A program made the position numbers and the translations under genes. The notes below the pieces were generated by a model. It saw only the letters and a list, made by a program, of their open reading frames with translations, did no database searches and had not been told where the DNA came from. DNA of 64,000 bases from Achromobacter anxifer. Its GTDB lineage: Bacteria > Pseudomonadota > Gammaproteobacteria > Burkholderiales > Burkholderiaceae_B. Position 1 is the stretch's first letter; each line of letters begins with the position of its first letter. The stretch is from assembly GCF_903652925.1 (NCBI RefSeq), contig NZ_CAHLAR010000004.1, positions 186,001-250,000 on the forward strand, given 5' to 3'. Shown piece by piece: positions 8,228 through 16,624 of the stretch.

Positions 8228-8875
8228 TCAGTTCAACAGTGGCCGCAGCGTCGGCCACACGTTGTCCAGCAGTAGCGGCTGGGCATCCTCGTTCGGATGG
8301 ATGCCGTCAGCCTGGAACATCGCCCGGTTCGTTGCGATTCCTTCCATCAGGAAGGGCACGAGCCGGGCGTTTTCGTCTTTGGCGACCGTGGGGAACACCT
8401 GGGCGAAGCGCTGGGTGTAGTCCCGCCCGTAGTTGGGAGGGATCTGCATGCCGACGATCAGCACTTGCGCGTCGGCCTTGCGGGCGGCCTGGGCCATGGT
8501 GCGCAGGTTCTGCTCCGTCATGTTCAGGGGCAAACCGCGCAGGGCGTCGTTGGAGCCCAGCTCCAGCACGACCACGGCCGGCGCATGCTGGCGCAGCAGC
8601 GCAGGCAGGCGGGCCACGCCGCCGCTGGTGGTGTCGCCGCTGATGCTGGCGTTGACTACCTGGTACTTGGGGTATTGTTCCGCTACGCGGGCCGAAAGCA
8701 GGGGCACCCAGCCCGTGCCGCGCTTGATGCCGTATTCGGCGGACAGGCTGTCGCCCAGAACCAGGACGGTGCGCGGCGCGGAACCCTGGGCCGCGGCAAC
8801 GGTCTGAGCGTGGGCGGGCGCAACGATGGCGCTTGCCATGGCGGTCATGAGTAGCAGACGGGAAAATAGGCGCAT
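8228..8875 (-). CDS. tesA: periplasmic SGNH esterase, acyl-CoA thioesterase I / lysophospholipase L1 (TesA/arylesterase)
   Basis: A 215-aa exported SGNH hydrolase with broad thioesterase, esterase and lysophospholipase activity. The signal peptide is MRLFSRLLLMTAMASAIVAP-AHAQ (about 1-24). All four SGNH blocks are present: GDSLSAEYG (nucleophile Ser43), SGDTTSG (Gly80), LELGSNDALRG (Asn109) and DGIHPNED (Asp190, His193). The start at 8875 is fixed by the signal peptide, since upstream frame belongs to the divergent ABC gene. The gene converges on ppiD with ten bases between stops. It diverges from ybbA with the two ATG codons overlapping. Confidence 0.92.
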   Translation of the reverse strand: MRLFSRLLLMTAMASAIVAPAHAQTVAAAQGSAPRTVLVLGDSLSAEYGIKRGTGWVPLLSARVAEQYPKYQVVNASISGDTTSGGVARLPALLRQHAPAVVVLELGSNDALRGLPLNMTEQNLRTMAQAARKADAQVLIVGMQIPPNYGRDYTQRFAQVFPTVAKDENARLVPFLMEGIATNRAMFQADGIHPNEDAQPLLLDNVWPTLRPLLN

Positions 8876-9551
8876 GGATAGCAAGAATTCGATCGAGGTG
8901 AAAGGGCTGGGCAAGCAGGTGGCTGATGCCGGCGGGACGCTGTCCATCCTGGACGGTATCGATTTTACGGTCGAGGCCGGCAGCGCGGTGGCGATCACCG
9001 GCAGCTCCGGGTCGGGCAAGTCCACTCTATTGGGACTGCTGGCGGGCCTGGATGTTCCCAGCGCCGGCAGTGTGCGCCTGGCGGGACAGGACCTGTTCGC
9101 GCTGGACGAGGACGGCCGTGCGCGCCTGCGCGCCAATCATGTGGGATTCGTGTTCCAGTCGTTCCAGCTCCTGCCCAACCTTACCGCGCTGGAAAACGTG
9201 ATGTTGCCGCTGGAGCTGGCCGGCCAGCCGGCGCGCGATGCCGCGCAGGCCATGCTGGAGCGGGTAGGGCTGGGCAAGCGCCTGCATCATTACCCGCGCA
9301 CCCTGTCGGGCGGCGAGCAGCAGCGCGTGTCGCTGGCCCGCGCCTTCGTGGTGCAGCCGGACCTGCTGTTCGCGGATGAACCGACCGGCAGCCTGGACGC
9401 CGCCACGGGCGTTACGGTCATCGACCTGATGTTCGACCTGCACCGCGAACACGGCACCACGCTGGTGCTCGTGACCCACGATCCGCAGCTGGCGGCCCGT
9501 TGCGGGCGTCAGCTGGTGCTGGCTGCGGGGCGCATGGTCAACGGCGCCTGA
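8874..9551 (+). CDS. ybbA: ABC transporter ATP-binding protein, YbbA/LolD type
   Basis: A 225-aa ATPase of the MacB/LolD/YbbA group. Walker A GSSGSGKSTLL lies at about 43-53, the Q-loop is in FVFQSFQLLPNLTALENV, the signature is LSGGEQQRVSLARAF, Walker B is LLFADEPTGSLD, and a switch His lies in VLVTHDPQ. In E. coli ybbA is also divergent from tesA and is followed by the FtsX-like permease ybbP. Here no permease follows: a different ABC system lies on the opposite strand after about 157 bases. The partner must be elsewhere or lost. The start at 8874 is the one that best fits the family. A start at 8826 in the same frame would overlap tesA more deeply. Confidence 0.85.
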   Translation: MDSKNSIEVKGLGKQVADAGGTLSILDGIDFTVEAGSAVAITGSSGSGKSTLLGLLAGLDVPSAGSVRLAGQDLFALDEDGRARLRANHVGFVFQSFQLLPNLTALENVMLPLELAGQPARDAAQAMLERVGLGKRLHHYPRTLSGGEQQRVSLARAFVVQPDLLFADEPTGSLDAATGVTVIDLMFDLHREHGTTLVLVTHDPQLAARCGRQLVLAAGRMVNGA

Positions 9552-9708
9552 CGCCGCTACAGGCAGCCTCAGGCGGGCTGAGGCTCCGGAGGGCGGGTAG
9601 GCCCCCAGGGGCACGGCGTGGGGGTCTCGGGCCCAAAGGGGCCCAGCCCCAAAGCTGGCCAGCTCCCTTGGTGGGGCAGCTAGCCTCGCAGGGGCCTAGG
9701 GGCCTTTC

Positions 9709-10692
9709 CTACTTTGCCTTGGCCACAGCCTGATTCCAGGCCGACACCACCGCTTCATACTCCTTCGCCGCGGCATCCTGGCTGACCGGGTAGATCTTGA
9801 TGGTCTTCAGGTCGGGCAGGGTGGTCAGGCTGGCCACGGCCACGTCCGTGCGCGTCGGGCGGCGGAAGTTCTTTACCAGTTGGGCTTCCTGCGATTCCTT
9901 GCTCAGCAGGCCTTCGTACAGCGCCTTGGCGGCGTCCATGTTCTTGGCGCCCTTGATGATGAACATGCCTTCAGGCGCCAGGTAGCTGCCCTCGGTCGGG
10001 TAGACCAGCTTGATTTCCTTCTGGCCGCCGGCTACGTATTCCTGCGCCGCGTATTCCAGCGTCAGGCCCGCGGCGTACTCGCCGGCTGCCACGCCCTTGT
10101 ATGTGGTGCCCGAGGACGCGGTGACCACGGCGTTGGCCGCGATCTTGTCCAGGCCTTCCTGGCCGAACTGCTTGTACAGGCCGTACACCAGCATGTAGGC
10201 CGTGCCGCTTTTGGACGGATCGGTGATGGCGAACTTGTTCTTCCATTGCGGCTGCATCAGGTCCGACCAGGTGGCCGGGGCAGGCAGGCCCTTGAGCTGG
10301 CGCTCGTTGACCATCATCACCATGACGTGCACGTTGGTGCCTACCCACAGATCGTCCGGGCCGCGGAATTCGGTCGGGATCTTTTCCAGGTCGGTCGGGC
10401 GATAGGGTTGCAGGTGCTGGCGGTAGGCGCCCAGCGTGCCGAAGCCGCCGCTCCAGAACAGGTCGCCGCGCGGGTTCTGCGCTTCGGCCTCGATGCGCTT
10501 CATCATCGTGCCCGTGCCGCCGGTGACCGGCTGCACGTTCAGCTTGGGCGACTTCTGCTTCACCGCGTCCAACGCGGTTTCGATCGTTTCCGTGTTGTTG
10601 GACGAATAGAGCACGACGTTCTGGGCCTGGGCGGCGCCGGCGGCCAGGGCGGTGGCCAGGACGCTGTACTGAAGTAGATGCTTGAGTTGCAT
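9709..10692 (-). CDS. periplasmic solute-binding protein of a Fe3+/2-aminoethylphosphonate-type ABC importer
   Basis: A 327-aa family-1 extracellular solute-binding protein with signal peptide MQLKHLLQYSVLATALAAGAAQAQ. The mature start VVLYSSNNTETIETALDAV and later GGTGTMMKRIEAEAQNPRGD are typical of the FbpA/PhnS-like cluster that binds ferric ion, phosphonates or phosphate esters. I cannot identify the paired C-terminal tyrosines that would argue firmly for Fe3+. It is the last gene of a three-gene minus-strand unit (ATPase, fused permease, binding protein), 22 bases after the permease. That order is reversed from classical fbpABC. GC-rich palindromes (for example around 9630-9645) lie in the 157 bases beyond its stop. 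Confidence 0.85.
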   Translation of the reverse strand: MQLKHLLQYSVLATALAAGAAQAQNVVLYSSNNTETIETALDAVKQKSPKLNVQPVTGGTGTMMKRIEAEAQNPRGDLFWSGGFGTLGAYRQHLQPYRPTDLEKIPTEFRGPDDLWVGTNVHVMVMMVNERQLKGLPAPATWSDLMQPQWKNKFAITDPSKSGTAYMLVYGLYKQFGQEGLDKIAANAVVTASSGTTYKGVAAGEYAAGLTLEYAAQEYVAGGQKEIKLVYPTEGSYLAPEGMFIIKGAKNMDAAKALYEGLLSKESQEAQLVKNFRRPTRTDVAVASLTTLPDLKTIKIYPVSQDAAAKEYEAVVSAWNQAVAKAK

Positions 10693-10714
10693 GGTTAGCC
10701 TCTGTGCGAGTGGG

Positions 10715-12361
10715 TTATTTACCGGAGAACAGCTTGATGCGGAACGCCTTGACCGACACGATGATGGGCAGCACGATGACCGTGACCAGCGCCGCGCCGT
10801 AGGCCGACGCCATGCCCAGTCTGCCGCCGTCCACCTGGCGGAAGATCGCGATGGGCATGGTCTCCAGGCCGCCGCTGTAGGCGACGATGGAGGCCGACAG
10901 TTCCGAGATGGTGGTGAGCCACATCAGGATGGCCGCCGAGATGATCGACGCCTTCATGGCGGGCAGGACCACCTTGAAGAAGGTCATGAGCGGCGACACG
11001 CCCAGGCTGATCGAAGCTTCTTCGATCGACTCGGGGATGTTGAACAGCACCGACGAGGCATTGCGCACCGCGAAGGGCAGGCGCCGCACCGTGTAGCACA
11101 GCACCATGATTCCCGAGGTGCCCGCCAGCACCAGCCAGCCGGTGTTGAAGGTCTGCACCAGCGCGATGCCCAGCACCGTGCCGGAAATGGTCAGGGGTAG
11201 CACCACGATGTAGTCCAGGACCTGGGTGGACGCGCTGCGTTTCTTGATCGTCAGGTAGCTGACCAGCACCGCGAAAGCCACGCCCAGCACCGTGGCCAGG
11301 GACGCGAACTTGAGCGAGTTCAGGATCGGTTCCGGCGCGCCGTGCAGCGCGCGCTGCATGCTGGCCAGGGACCATTGGCCCCATTGCATGACGGGCCCGC
11401 TGGTCTTGGTGAACGCGGCGATGAAGACCACGATCAGCGGCAGCATCGAAATGAAGATGATCAGGCCCACGCCGCTGGTGTAGAGCACGGCGGTCCAGGA
11501 GCGCACCCGCGTGGCGGCCGGTGCGCGCCCCTGCGTCATGGTGTAGACCTTGCGTTCGACCACGCGCTTCTGGATGAACAGCACGATGGCGACGATGGCG
11601 ATGGACACCACCGACATCGCGCTCTGCAAGGTGGGGCTGCCGCCCATTTCGCTGACGAAGGTGTTGTACGTCATAACCGACAGCAGCGGCACGCGGCTGC
11701 CCAGCAGCATGGCCAGCGCGAAGTTGCCCACCACCAGCGTGAACACCACCAGCGCATTGACCAGCACCGCCGGCAGCAGCACCGGCACCAGCACGCGCAG
11801 CTTGGTCAAAAGCGGCGGCGTGCCCAGGCTCAGGCCCGCTTCTTCCAGCTGGCCGTCGAAGCCTCGCAGCGCGGCCAGCACGCCCAGGTAGATGTAGGTG
11901 TAGTAGACCAGCGTCATGGAGAACACCATGCCGGTCCAGCCGTAGAACGAAGGCAGCGAGATGCCGGCATCGCCCAGCAGATTGGTCAGGATGCCGTTGT
12001 TGCCCAGAATCAGCAGCCAGGACTGGCCCACGATGATCTCGGGAATCACGATGGTCAGCACCGGCAGGATCGCCACCAGGTTCTTCAGCGGGAAGTCGAA
12101 GCGCGCCACCATGTAGGCGAAGGGCACGCCCACCAGTACCGTGCAGGTCGTGACGGCCAGGCCCAGGATCAGCGTGTTGCCGAAGGCCTCCACGTACTGC
12201 GAATCGGCCAGCAGGGCCTTGAAGCCCTCCAGCGTGAAGCCGCCATCCTGTCCCGTGACGCTGTTGCTGAAGAGCACGCCCAGCGGATAGAGCACGAAGA
12301 ACAGCAGCAGGACCAGGCTGATTGCCGTCAGGATGCCCCAGGGCCACCATTTGATTTTCAT
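10715..12361 (-). CDS. ABC importer permease with two fused transmembrane domains (FbpB/AfuB type)
   Basis: A 548-aa inner-membrane protein in which two copies of the binding-protein-dependent transport domain are joined. Each half has about six membrane segments and an EAA-like loop contacting the ATPase (first half: EEAGLSLGTPPLLTKLRVLVP; second half: EEASISLGVSPLMTFFKVVLP). The fused design is typical of ferric-iron and some phosphonate/phosphoglycerate importers. It lies between the ATPase (13 bases upstream) and the binding protein (22 bases downstream) on the same strand, so the three form one operon. Confidence 0.88.
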   Translation of the reverse strand: MKIKWWPWGILTAISLVLLLFFVLYPLGVLFSNSVTGQDGGFTLEGFKALLADSQYVEAFGNTLILGLAVTTCTVLVGVPFAYMVARFDFPLKNLVAILPVLTIVIPEIIVGQSWLLILGNNGILTNLLGDAGISLPSFYGWTGMVFSMTLVYYTYIYLGVLAALRGFDGQLEEAGLSLGTPPLLTKLRVLVPVLLPAVLVNALVVFTLVVGNFALAMLLGSRVPLLSVMTYNTFVSEMGGSPTLQSAMSVVSIAIVAIVLFIQKRVVERKVYTMTQGRAPAATRVRSWTAVLYTSGVGLIIFISMLPLIVVFIAAFTKTSGPVMQWGQWSLASMQRALHGAPEPILNSLKFASLATVLGVAFAVLVSYLTIKKRSASTQVLDYIVVLPLTISGTVLGIALVQTFNTGWLVLAGTSGIMVLCYTVRRLPFAVRNASSVLFNIPESIEEASISLGVSPLMTFFKVVLPAMKASIISAAILMWLTTISELSASIVAYSGGLETMPIAIFRQVDGGRLGMASAYGAALVTVIVLPIIVSVKAFRIKLFSGK

Positions 12362-12374
12362 GGCTGGCGCATCC

Positions 12375-13451
12375 TCAGACGTTGACGACGCGGCTGTCGG
12401 CCGGGATCAGGACCTGCACGGCTTCGCCGGGCTGGAACTGCGCCACCATGTTGCCGGCGTGCAGTTCGACGCGGATCTCTGAGCCGTCGTCCAGCGCGAT
12501 CCGGTAGGCGGTCTTGAAGCCGAGGTACTGCCGGCGCAGGACCTTGCCGGGCAGGGTGTTGGGCACGTAGGGAGCGGGCGCCATCAGCGCCAGTTCTTCG
12601 GGCCGCGCGATCAGCACGCCTTTGCCGTCCAGCTGGTCGCTGCCTTGCATGCCGTCGAAGCCCAGGCCGCAGATTTCATAACGCACATGGCCGGCGGGCG
12701 CGCCGGCCTGGCCGTTGCGGGCCGGCACGGGAATCACGTTGGCCGAGCCAATGAAGTCCGCCACGTAGGCGTTCACCGGCGTGCCGTAGAGCTCTTCGGG
12801 CGTGCCCAGCTGGGCGATGTTGCCGCGGTCCATGATGGCGATGCGGTCCGACATGGCCAGCGCTTCTTCCTGGTCGTGCGTCACGAACACGGTGGTGATG
12901 CCCGCTTCGCGCACCAGGTCCAGGATCACGTCGCGCATCTGCAGGCGCATCTTGGCGTCCAGGTTGGACAGCGGTTCGTCCATCAGCAGCACGCGCGGGC
13001 GGATCACCAGCGCGCGCGCCAGGGCCACGCGCTGGCGCTGCCCGCCGCTCATCTGCGCGGGGTAGCGGTCGGCCAGGGCCAGCAGCCCGACCTTGTCCAG
13101 CGCCTCGTTGGCGCGCCGCGTGGTCTCGGCGCGGTTGACACCGCGCGCGCGCAGGCCATAAGCCACGTTGTCGAAGGCAGTCTTGTCCGGGAACAGCGCA
13201 TAGTCCTGGAACACCATGCCGATGTCGCGGCGGTGCGCGGACACATGGGTCACGTCGTCCTGGTCGAACAACAGGCGTCCGCCGTCGGGCGCATAGAAAC
13301 CGGCAATGCAGCGCAGCAAGGTGGTCTTGCCGCAGCCGCTGGGTCCCAGCAGGGTATAGAACGCGCCGTCCGGGATGTGCAGGGACAGATTGCGCAGCAC
13401 CTGCTGCCCGCCGAAGGTCTTGACGATGCCGTCTACTGTGATTGATGCCAT
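12375..13451 (-). CDS. ABC importer ATP-binding protein (FbpC/PotA type)
   Basis: A 358-aa ATPase of the CUT/Fe3+/polyamine group. Walker A is LLGPSGCGKTTLL (about 35-46), the signature is MSGGQRQRVALARAL, Walker B is RVLLMDEPLSNLDAKMR, and the switch His is in FVTHDQEEA. A C-terminal TOBE-type regulatory domain covers about 265-358 (IARPEELALM ... YRIALDDGSEIRVEL). It is the first gene of the importer operon and diverges from a LysR gene across 241 bases, so the regulator may control it. The substrate cannot be read from the sequence. Confidence 0.9.
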   Translation of the reverse strand: MASITVDGIVKTFGGQQVLRNLSLHIPDGAFYTLLGPSGCGKTTLLRCIAGFYAPDGGRLLFDQDDVTHVSAHRRDIGMVFQDYALFPDKTAFDNVAYGLRARGVNRAETTRRANEALDKVGLLALADRYPAQMSGGQRQRVALARALVIRPRVLLMDEPLSNLDAKMRLQMRDVILDLVREAGITTVFVTHDQEEALAMSDRIAIMDRGNIAQLGTPEELYGTPVNAYVADFIGSANVIPVPARNGQAGAPAGHVRYEICGLGFDGMQGSDQLDGKGVLIARPEELALMAPAPYVPNTLPGKVLRRQYLGFKTAYRIALDDGSEIRVELHAGNMVAQFQPGEAVQVLIPADSRVVNV

Positions 13452-13530
13452 TTTGGTTTCCTGCTTGAGGTTGTCGGCATCATAGGAATCGGCCCCGCGG
13501 CCGACCAGCAGTGTTTTTTAAGGGTAGTCG

Positions 13531-13543
13531 TTAGTTTTTCTAA
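13531..13543. promoter_or_regulatory. candidate LysR-type operator between the importer and the LysR gene
   Basis: TTAGTTTTTCTAA is a perfect 4-bp dyad with the T-N11-A form recognised by LysR regulators. It lies in the AT-richer centre of the divergent region (13452-13692), 80 bases upstream of the importer ATPase start. CTAA/TTAG half-sites resemble those bound by GcvA-group regulators, the group to which the adjacent LysR belongs. Confidence 0.45.
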
Positions 13544-13692
13544 GAGGTCACCGCACGGCCTATCACCTAGAATGCGGCTGGATAGGACAGGCGCGCGCCA
13601 GCCGCGCCGACAAAAATAGACGACAAGGGAAAACGTGGGAAAGAGCAGCACAGCGCGGCGCCAGGCTGGCGCGCGGGCGGACCGCAACTGAG

Positions 13693-14601
13693 ATGGCGGG
13701 GCAGAGCCTGCCGCCGCTCAAGGCCTTGCGCGTGTTCGAAGCCGCGGCGCGCTTGCGCAGTTTCACCGCGGCCGCCGACGAACTGAGCATCACGCACAGC
13801 GCGGTCAGCCAGCAGATCCGCATTCTTGAAGAGTATGTGGGGCAGCCCCTGTTCGCGCGCGAGGCGCGTGGCGTGGCGTTGCTGCCTTGCGCCCAGGCGT
13901 ATTTTCCGGAGATCCAGGCCAGCCTGGAACGCATCGCTGCGGCGACCGCCAAGTTGAAATCGCCCGCCTATGGCGGCGTGCTGCGTGTCTGCGCCACGCC
14001 GTCGCTGACCATGAAATGGCTGATCCCGCGCTTGTCCACGTTCCAGGCCCGCCATCCTGGCATAGACGTGCAGCTCACCACGCAAGGCCGTTCCTTCCTG
14101 GACCGCGGCGGCGATAGCGGCAGCGACGTGCTGATCCGCCATGGCTACATGGCGCATTCCGACCTGGCCTGCGTGCACTGCCTGGATGATTTCCACGTGC
14201 CGGTCGCCTCGCCGCGCTTCATCGAACGCAACCGCCTGGCCGCGCCAGCGGACTGCCTCGGGCATCCGCTGCTGAAGATTGCGGGCGGCATGGACCACTG
14301 GCCGCGCTGGTTCGCGCTGGCCCAGGTCGATGTGCCGGCGCAGTTGCCCGGCCCGGTGTTCGACCATCAGTTTCTCTGCATACAGGCCGCCATGAACGAT
14401 CTGGGCATCGCGCTGGCACCCTGGTGCCTGCTGGAAGACGACATCCGCGCCGACCGGCTGCGCCCGCTATTCGATGGGCCGCAGCTGCCCAACGCCGGCA
14501 TCCATGCGCTGTACCGGCAGGACGGCCCCGCCGCCGCCTCGGCGCTATTGTTCATCGAGTGGTTGCGCGAGCAAGGGCGCGACCCCTCCCGTACCGCATA
14601 G
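13693..14601 (+). CDS. LysR-family transcriptional regulator, GcvA type
   Basis: A 302-aa regulator. The N-terminal winged helix (LKALRVFEAAARLRSFTAAADEL, then THSAVSQQIRILEEYVGQPLF) is very close to GcvA/AmpR-group proteins. The co-inducer domain starts near 95 (GVLRVCATPSLTMKWLIPRL). It is divergent from the three-gene ABC importer and is followed 13 bases later by serB in the same direction. The gene could therefore regulate the importer, serB, or glycine/serine metabolism as GcvA does. Length and domain layout are normal. Confidence 0.88.
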   Translation: MAGQSLPPLKALRVFEAAARLRSFTAAADELSITHSAVSQQIRILEEYVGQPLFAREARGVALLPCAQAYFPEIQASLERIAAATAKLKSPAYGGVLRVCATPSLTMKWLIPRLSTFQARHPGIDVQLTTQGRSFLDRGGDSGSDVLIRHGYMAHSDLACVHCLDDFHVPVASPRFIERNRLAAPADCLGHPLLKIAGGMDHWPRWFALAQVDVPAQLPGPVFDHQFLCIQAAMNDLGIALAPWCLLEDDIRADRLRPLFDGPQLPNAGIHALYRQDGPAAASALLFIEWLREQGRDPSRTA

Positions 14602-14614
14602 ACAAGGATCCCTC

Positions 14615-15328
14615 ATGCATTCCGCCTCCACGATTCCCGGCCTGCAATGGCGCGGCATTGCGCCTCCGCTCGCGCTCACGGACTACAAGCTCATTGCCTT
14701 CGACATGGATTCCACGCTGATCTCGATCGAGACGCTGGACGAGATGGCGGACCTGATGGGCAAGAAGGCCGAGGTCGCAGCGCTGACCGAGGCCGCCATG
14801 CGCGGCGAGATCAAGGACTACAAGCAGAGCCTGCGCGAGCGCGTGGCGCTGCTGGCGGGCATGCCGGAAGCGGCGCTGGATGAAGTCTACGAGCAGCGCG
14901 TGCGCATCAACCCCGGCGCCGAGACACTGATCGCCGCGTGCAAGGCCGCTGGCCTGACCTGCCTGCTGGTGACCGGCGGCTTTACCTGCTTCACCGACAG
15001 GCTGCGGGTGCGCCTGGGCCTGGACGACGTGCGCGCCAATGTGCTGGAAGTACGGGACGGCCGCTTGACGGGGCAGTTGCTGCCGCAGCCGTGGGGAGAC
15101 ATCTGCGACGGCGAGGAAAAGCGCCGCAAGCTGCTGGAAGTGTGCGCGGCGCTGGGCGTGGGGCCGGAGCGCGCCATCGCGGTGGGCGACGGCGCCAACG
15201 ATCTGCCGATGATGCGCGCCGCCGGCCTGTCGGTGGGCTACCGCGCCAAGCCGGCCGTGCGCGAGGAGGTCAAGGTGGCGATCGACGAAGGCGGCCTGGA
15301 CCGCCTGCTGGAGCTGATGGCGCGCTAG
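14615..15328 (+). CDS. serB: phosphoserine phosphatase SerB
   Basis: A 237-aa HAD-superfamily phosphatase that makes L-serine from phosphoserine, the last step of serine synthesis. Motif I is FDMDSTLIS (Asp30 nucleophile, Asp32), with ETLDEMADLMG just after as in SerB. Motif II is LLVTGGFTCF, and motif III/IV is AIAVGDGANDLPMMRAAG. The start at 14615 has AAGGA six bases before and puts the HAD motif at residue 30. There is no N-terminal ACT domain, unlike E. coli SerB (322 aa), matching the short beta-proteobacterial form. It is probably transcribed together with the preceding LysR gene. Confidence 0.92.
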   Translation: MHSASTIPGLQWRGIAPPLALTDYKLIAFDMDSTLISIETLDEMADLMGKKAEVAALTEAAMRGEIKDYKQSLRERVALLAGMPEAALDEVYEQRVRINPGAETLIAACKAAGLTCLLVTGGFTCFTDRLRVRLGLDDVRANVLEVRDGRLTGQLLPQPWGDICDGEEKRRKLLEVCAALGVGPERAIAVGDGANDLPMMRAAGLSVGYRAKPAVREEVKVAIDEGGLDRLLELMAR

Positions 15329-15336
15329 CGCCGGGA

Positions 15337-16527
15337 TCAGGCCAGGCCGCGGATCTGCACGGCGGGATCGGTGTCGGCCTCGTAGTCGACGCCGTCGATC
15401 TCGAAGCCGAACAGGCGCAGGAAGTCCTGCTTGTAGCCCGCGAAATCGGTCAGCTCATAGATATTGTCGTTCGTGACCTTGTCCCACAGCGCGAGCACGC
15501 GCGCCTGCACCTCGGGGTCCAGTTCCTTGTAGTCGGCGCGCAGGCGGCCGTCCTGGTCCAGGATGGGCGCCGGGCCGCACAGGCTGTCGCGGTACAGCCC
15601 GTAGACCTGCTCGATGCAGCCTTCGTGCGTGCCGGCTTCCTTCATGGTCTTGAACAGCAGCGACAGGTACAGCGGCATCATGGGGATGGCCGAGCTGGCC
15701 TGCGTCACCACCGCCTTCAGCACCGACACGCGGGCGTCGCCGCCCCGCGCGGCCAGCTTGGCGCGGATCTCCAGCACCTTCTGGTCCAGGTCCTTCTTGG
15801 CCGCGCCGATGGAGCCGTTCCAGTAGATGTCGTGGGTGATCTTCTCGCCCAGGTAGGTGAACGCCGTGGTGGTGGCGCCTTCGGCCAGCACGCCGGCTTC
15901 CAGCAGCGCGTCGATCCACATCTGCCAGTCCTCGCCGCCCATGACGGCCACGGTGGCGTCGATCTCGGCCTGGGTGGCAGGTTCCAGCACGGACTCCTTG
16001 ACCACTTCGCGGTCGGTGTCCAGGCCGCGCAGGTTCACCGCCTGGCCGATGGGCTTGAGCGTGGAGTTGAAGACTTCCCCGGTCTTGGGGTGCGTGCGGC
16101 GCGGCGCGGCCAGGCTGTAGATCACCTGGTCGACCTGGCCCAGGTCCTGCTTGATGAGATCTATGGTCTTGCGCTTGATCTCGTCGGAGAACGCGTCGCC
16201 ATTGATGCTCTTGGCGTAAAGCCCGGCGGCGTGGGCCTGCTCGTGGAATTCCGCCGTGTTGTACCAGCCCGGCGTGCCTGCCTTGGCCGCGTCGCCGGGC
16301 CGCTCGAAGAACACGCCCAAGGTCTGCGCGCCGCAGCCGAAGGCCGCGCTGATCCGCGCGGCGAGGCCATAGCCGGTCGATGCGCCGAGCACCAGCACGC
16401 GCTTCGGTCCGCCCGCGATGGGGCCCTGGGCCTTGACGTAGTCGATCTGGTTGCGGACGTTGGCGGCGCAGCCGGCGGGATGGGTGGTGACGCAGATGAA
16501 GCCGCGCACACGGGGCTTGATGATCAT
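15337..16527 (-). CDS. fabV: enoyl-ACP/trans-2-enoyl-CoA reductase FabV
   Basis: A 396-aa NADH-dependent reductase for the last step of each fatty-acid elongation cycle. The start [20 protein letters not shown] and the cofactor motif [20 protein letters not shown] (46-65) are diagnostic. The catalytic pair Tyr235 and Lys244 ([10 protein letters not shown], the FabV-specific Y-x8-K spacing) is intact. FabV enzymes are known to tolerate triclosan, so the strain may be naturally resistant. The start at 16527 has GAGG upstream on the coding strand. It converges on serB with eight bases between stop codons. A TACAAT hexamer on the minus strand (16591-16596) may be its -10. Confidence 0.95.
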   Translation of the reverse strand: MIIKPRVRGFICVTTHPAGCAANVRNQIDYVKAQGPIAGGPKRVLVLGASTGYGLAARISAAFGCGAQTLGVFFERPGDAAKAGTPGWYNTAEFHEQAHAAGLYAKSINGDAFSDEIKRKTIDLIKQDLGQVDQVIYSLAAPRRTHPKTGEVFNSTLKPIGQAVNLRGLDTDREVVKESVLEPATQAEIDATVAVMGGEDWQMWIDALLEAGVLAEGATTTAFTYLGEKITHDIYWNGSIGAAKKDLDQKVLEIRAKLAARGGDARVSVLKAVVTQASSAIPMMPLYLSLLFKTMKEAGTHEGCIEQVYGLYRDSLCGPAPILDQDGRLRADYKELDPEVQARVLALWDKVTNDNIYELTDFAGYKQDFLRLFGFEIDGVDYEADTDPAVQIRGLA

Positions 16528-16590
16528 GGGAGCCTCGAATCGGGGGAATGCCTGGATCGCCCATGCGCCAAAGCGCAAAAAGCGACCCGC

Positions 16591-16596
16591 ATTGTA
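16591..16596 (-). promoter_or_regulatory. possible -10 element of fabV
   Basis: The minus strand reads TACAAT 64 bases upstream of the fabV ATG, in a short gap (16528-16624) before the next gene. The same hexamer in the same GTACAATGCGG context occurs before rph at 56106-56111. No convincing -35 is seen for either. Confidence 0.3.
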
Positions 16597-16624
16597 CGGG
16601 AGGCGGCCCGGGCGCGCTGGCGGG

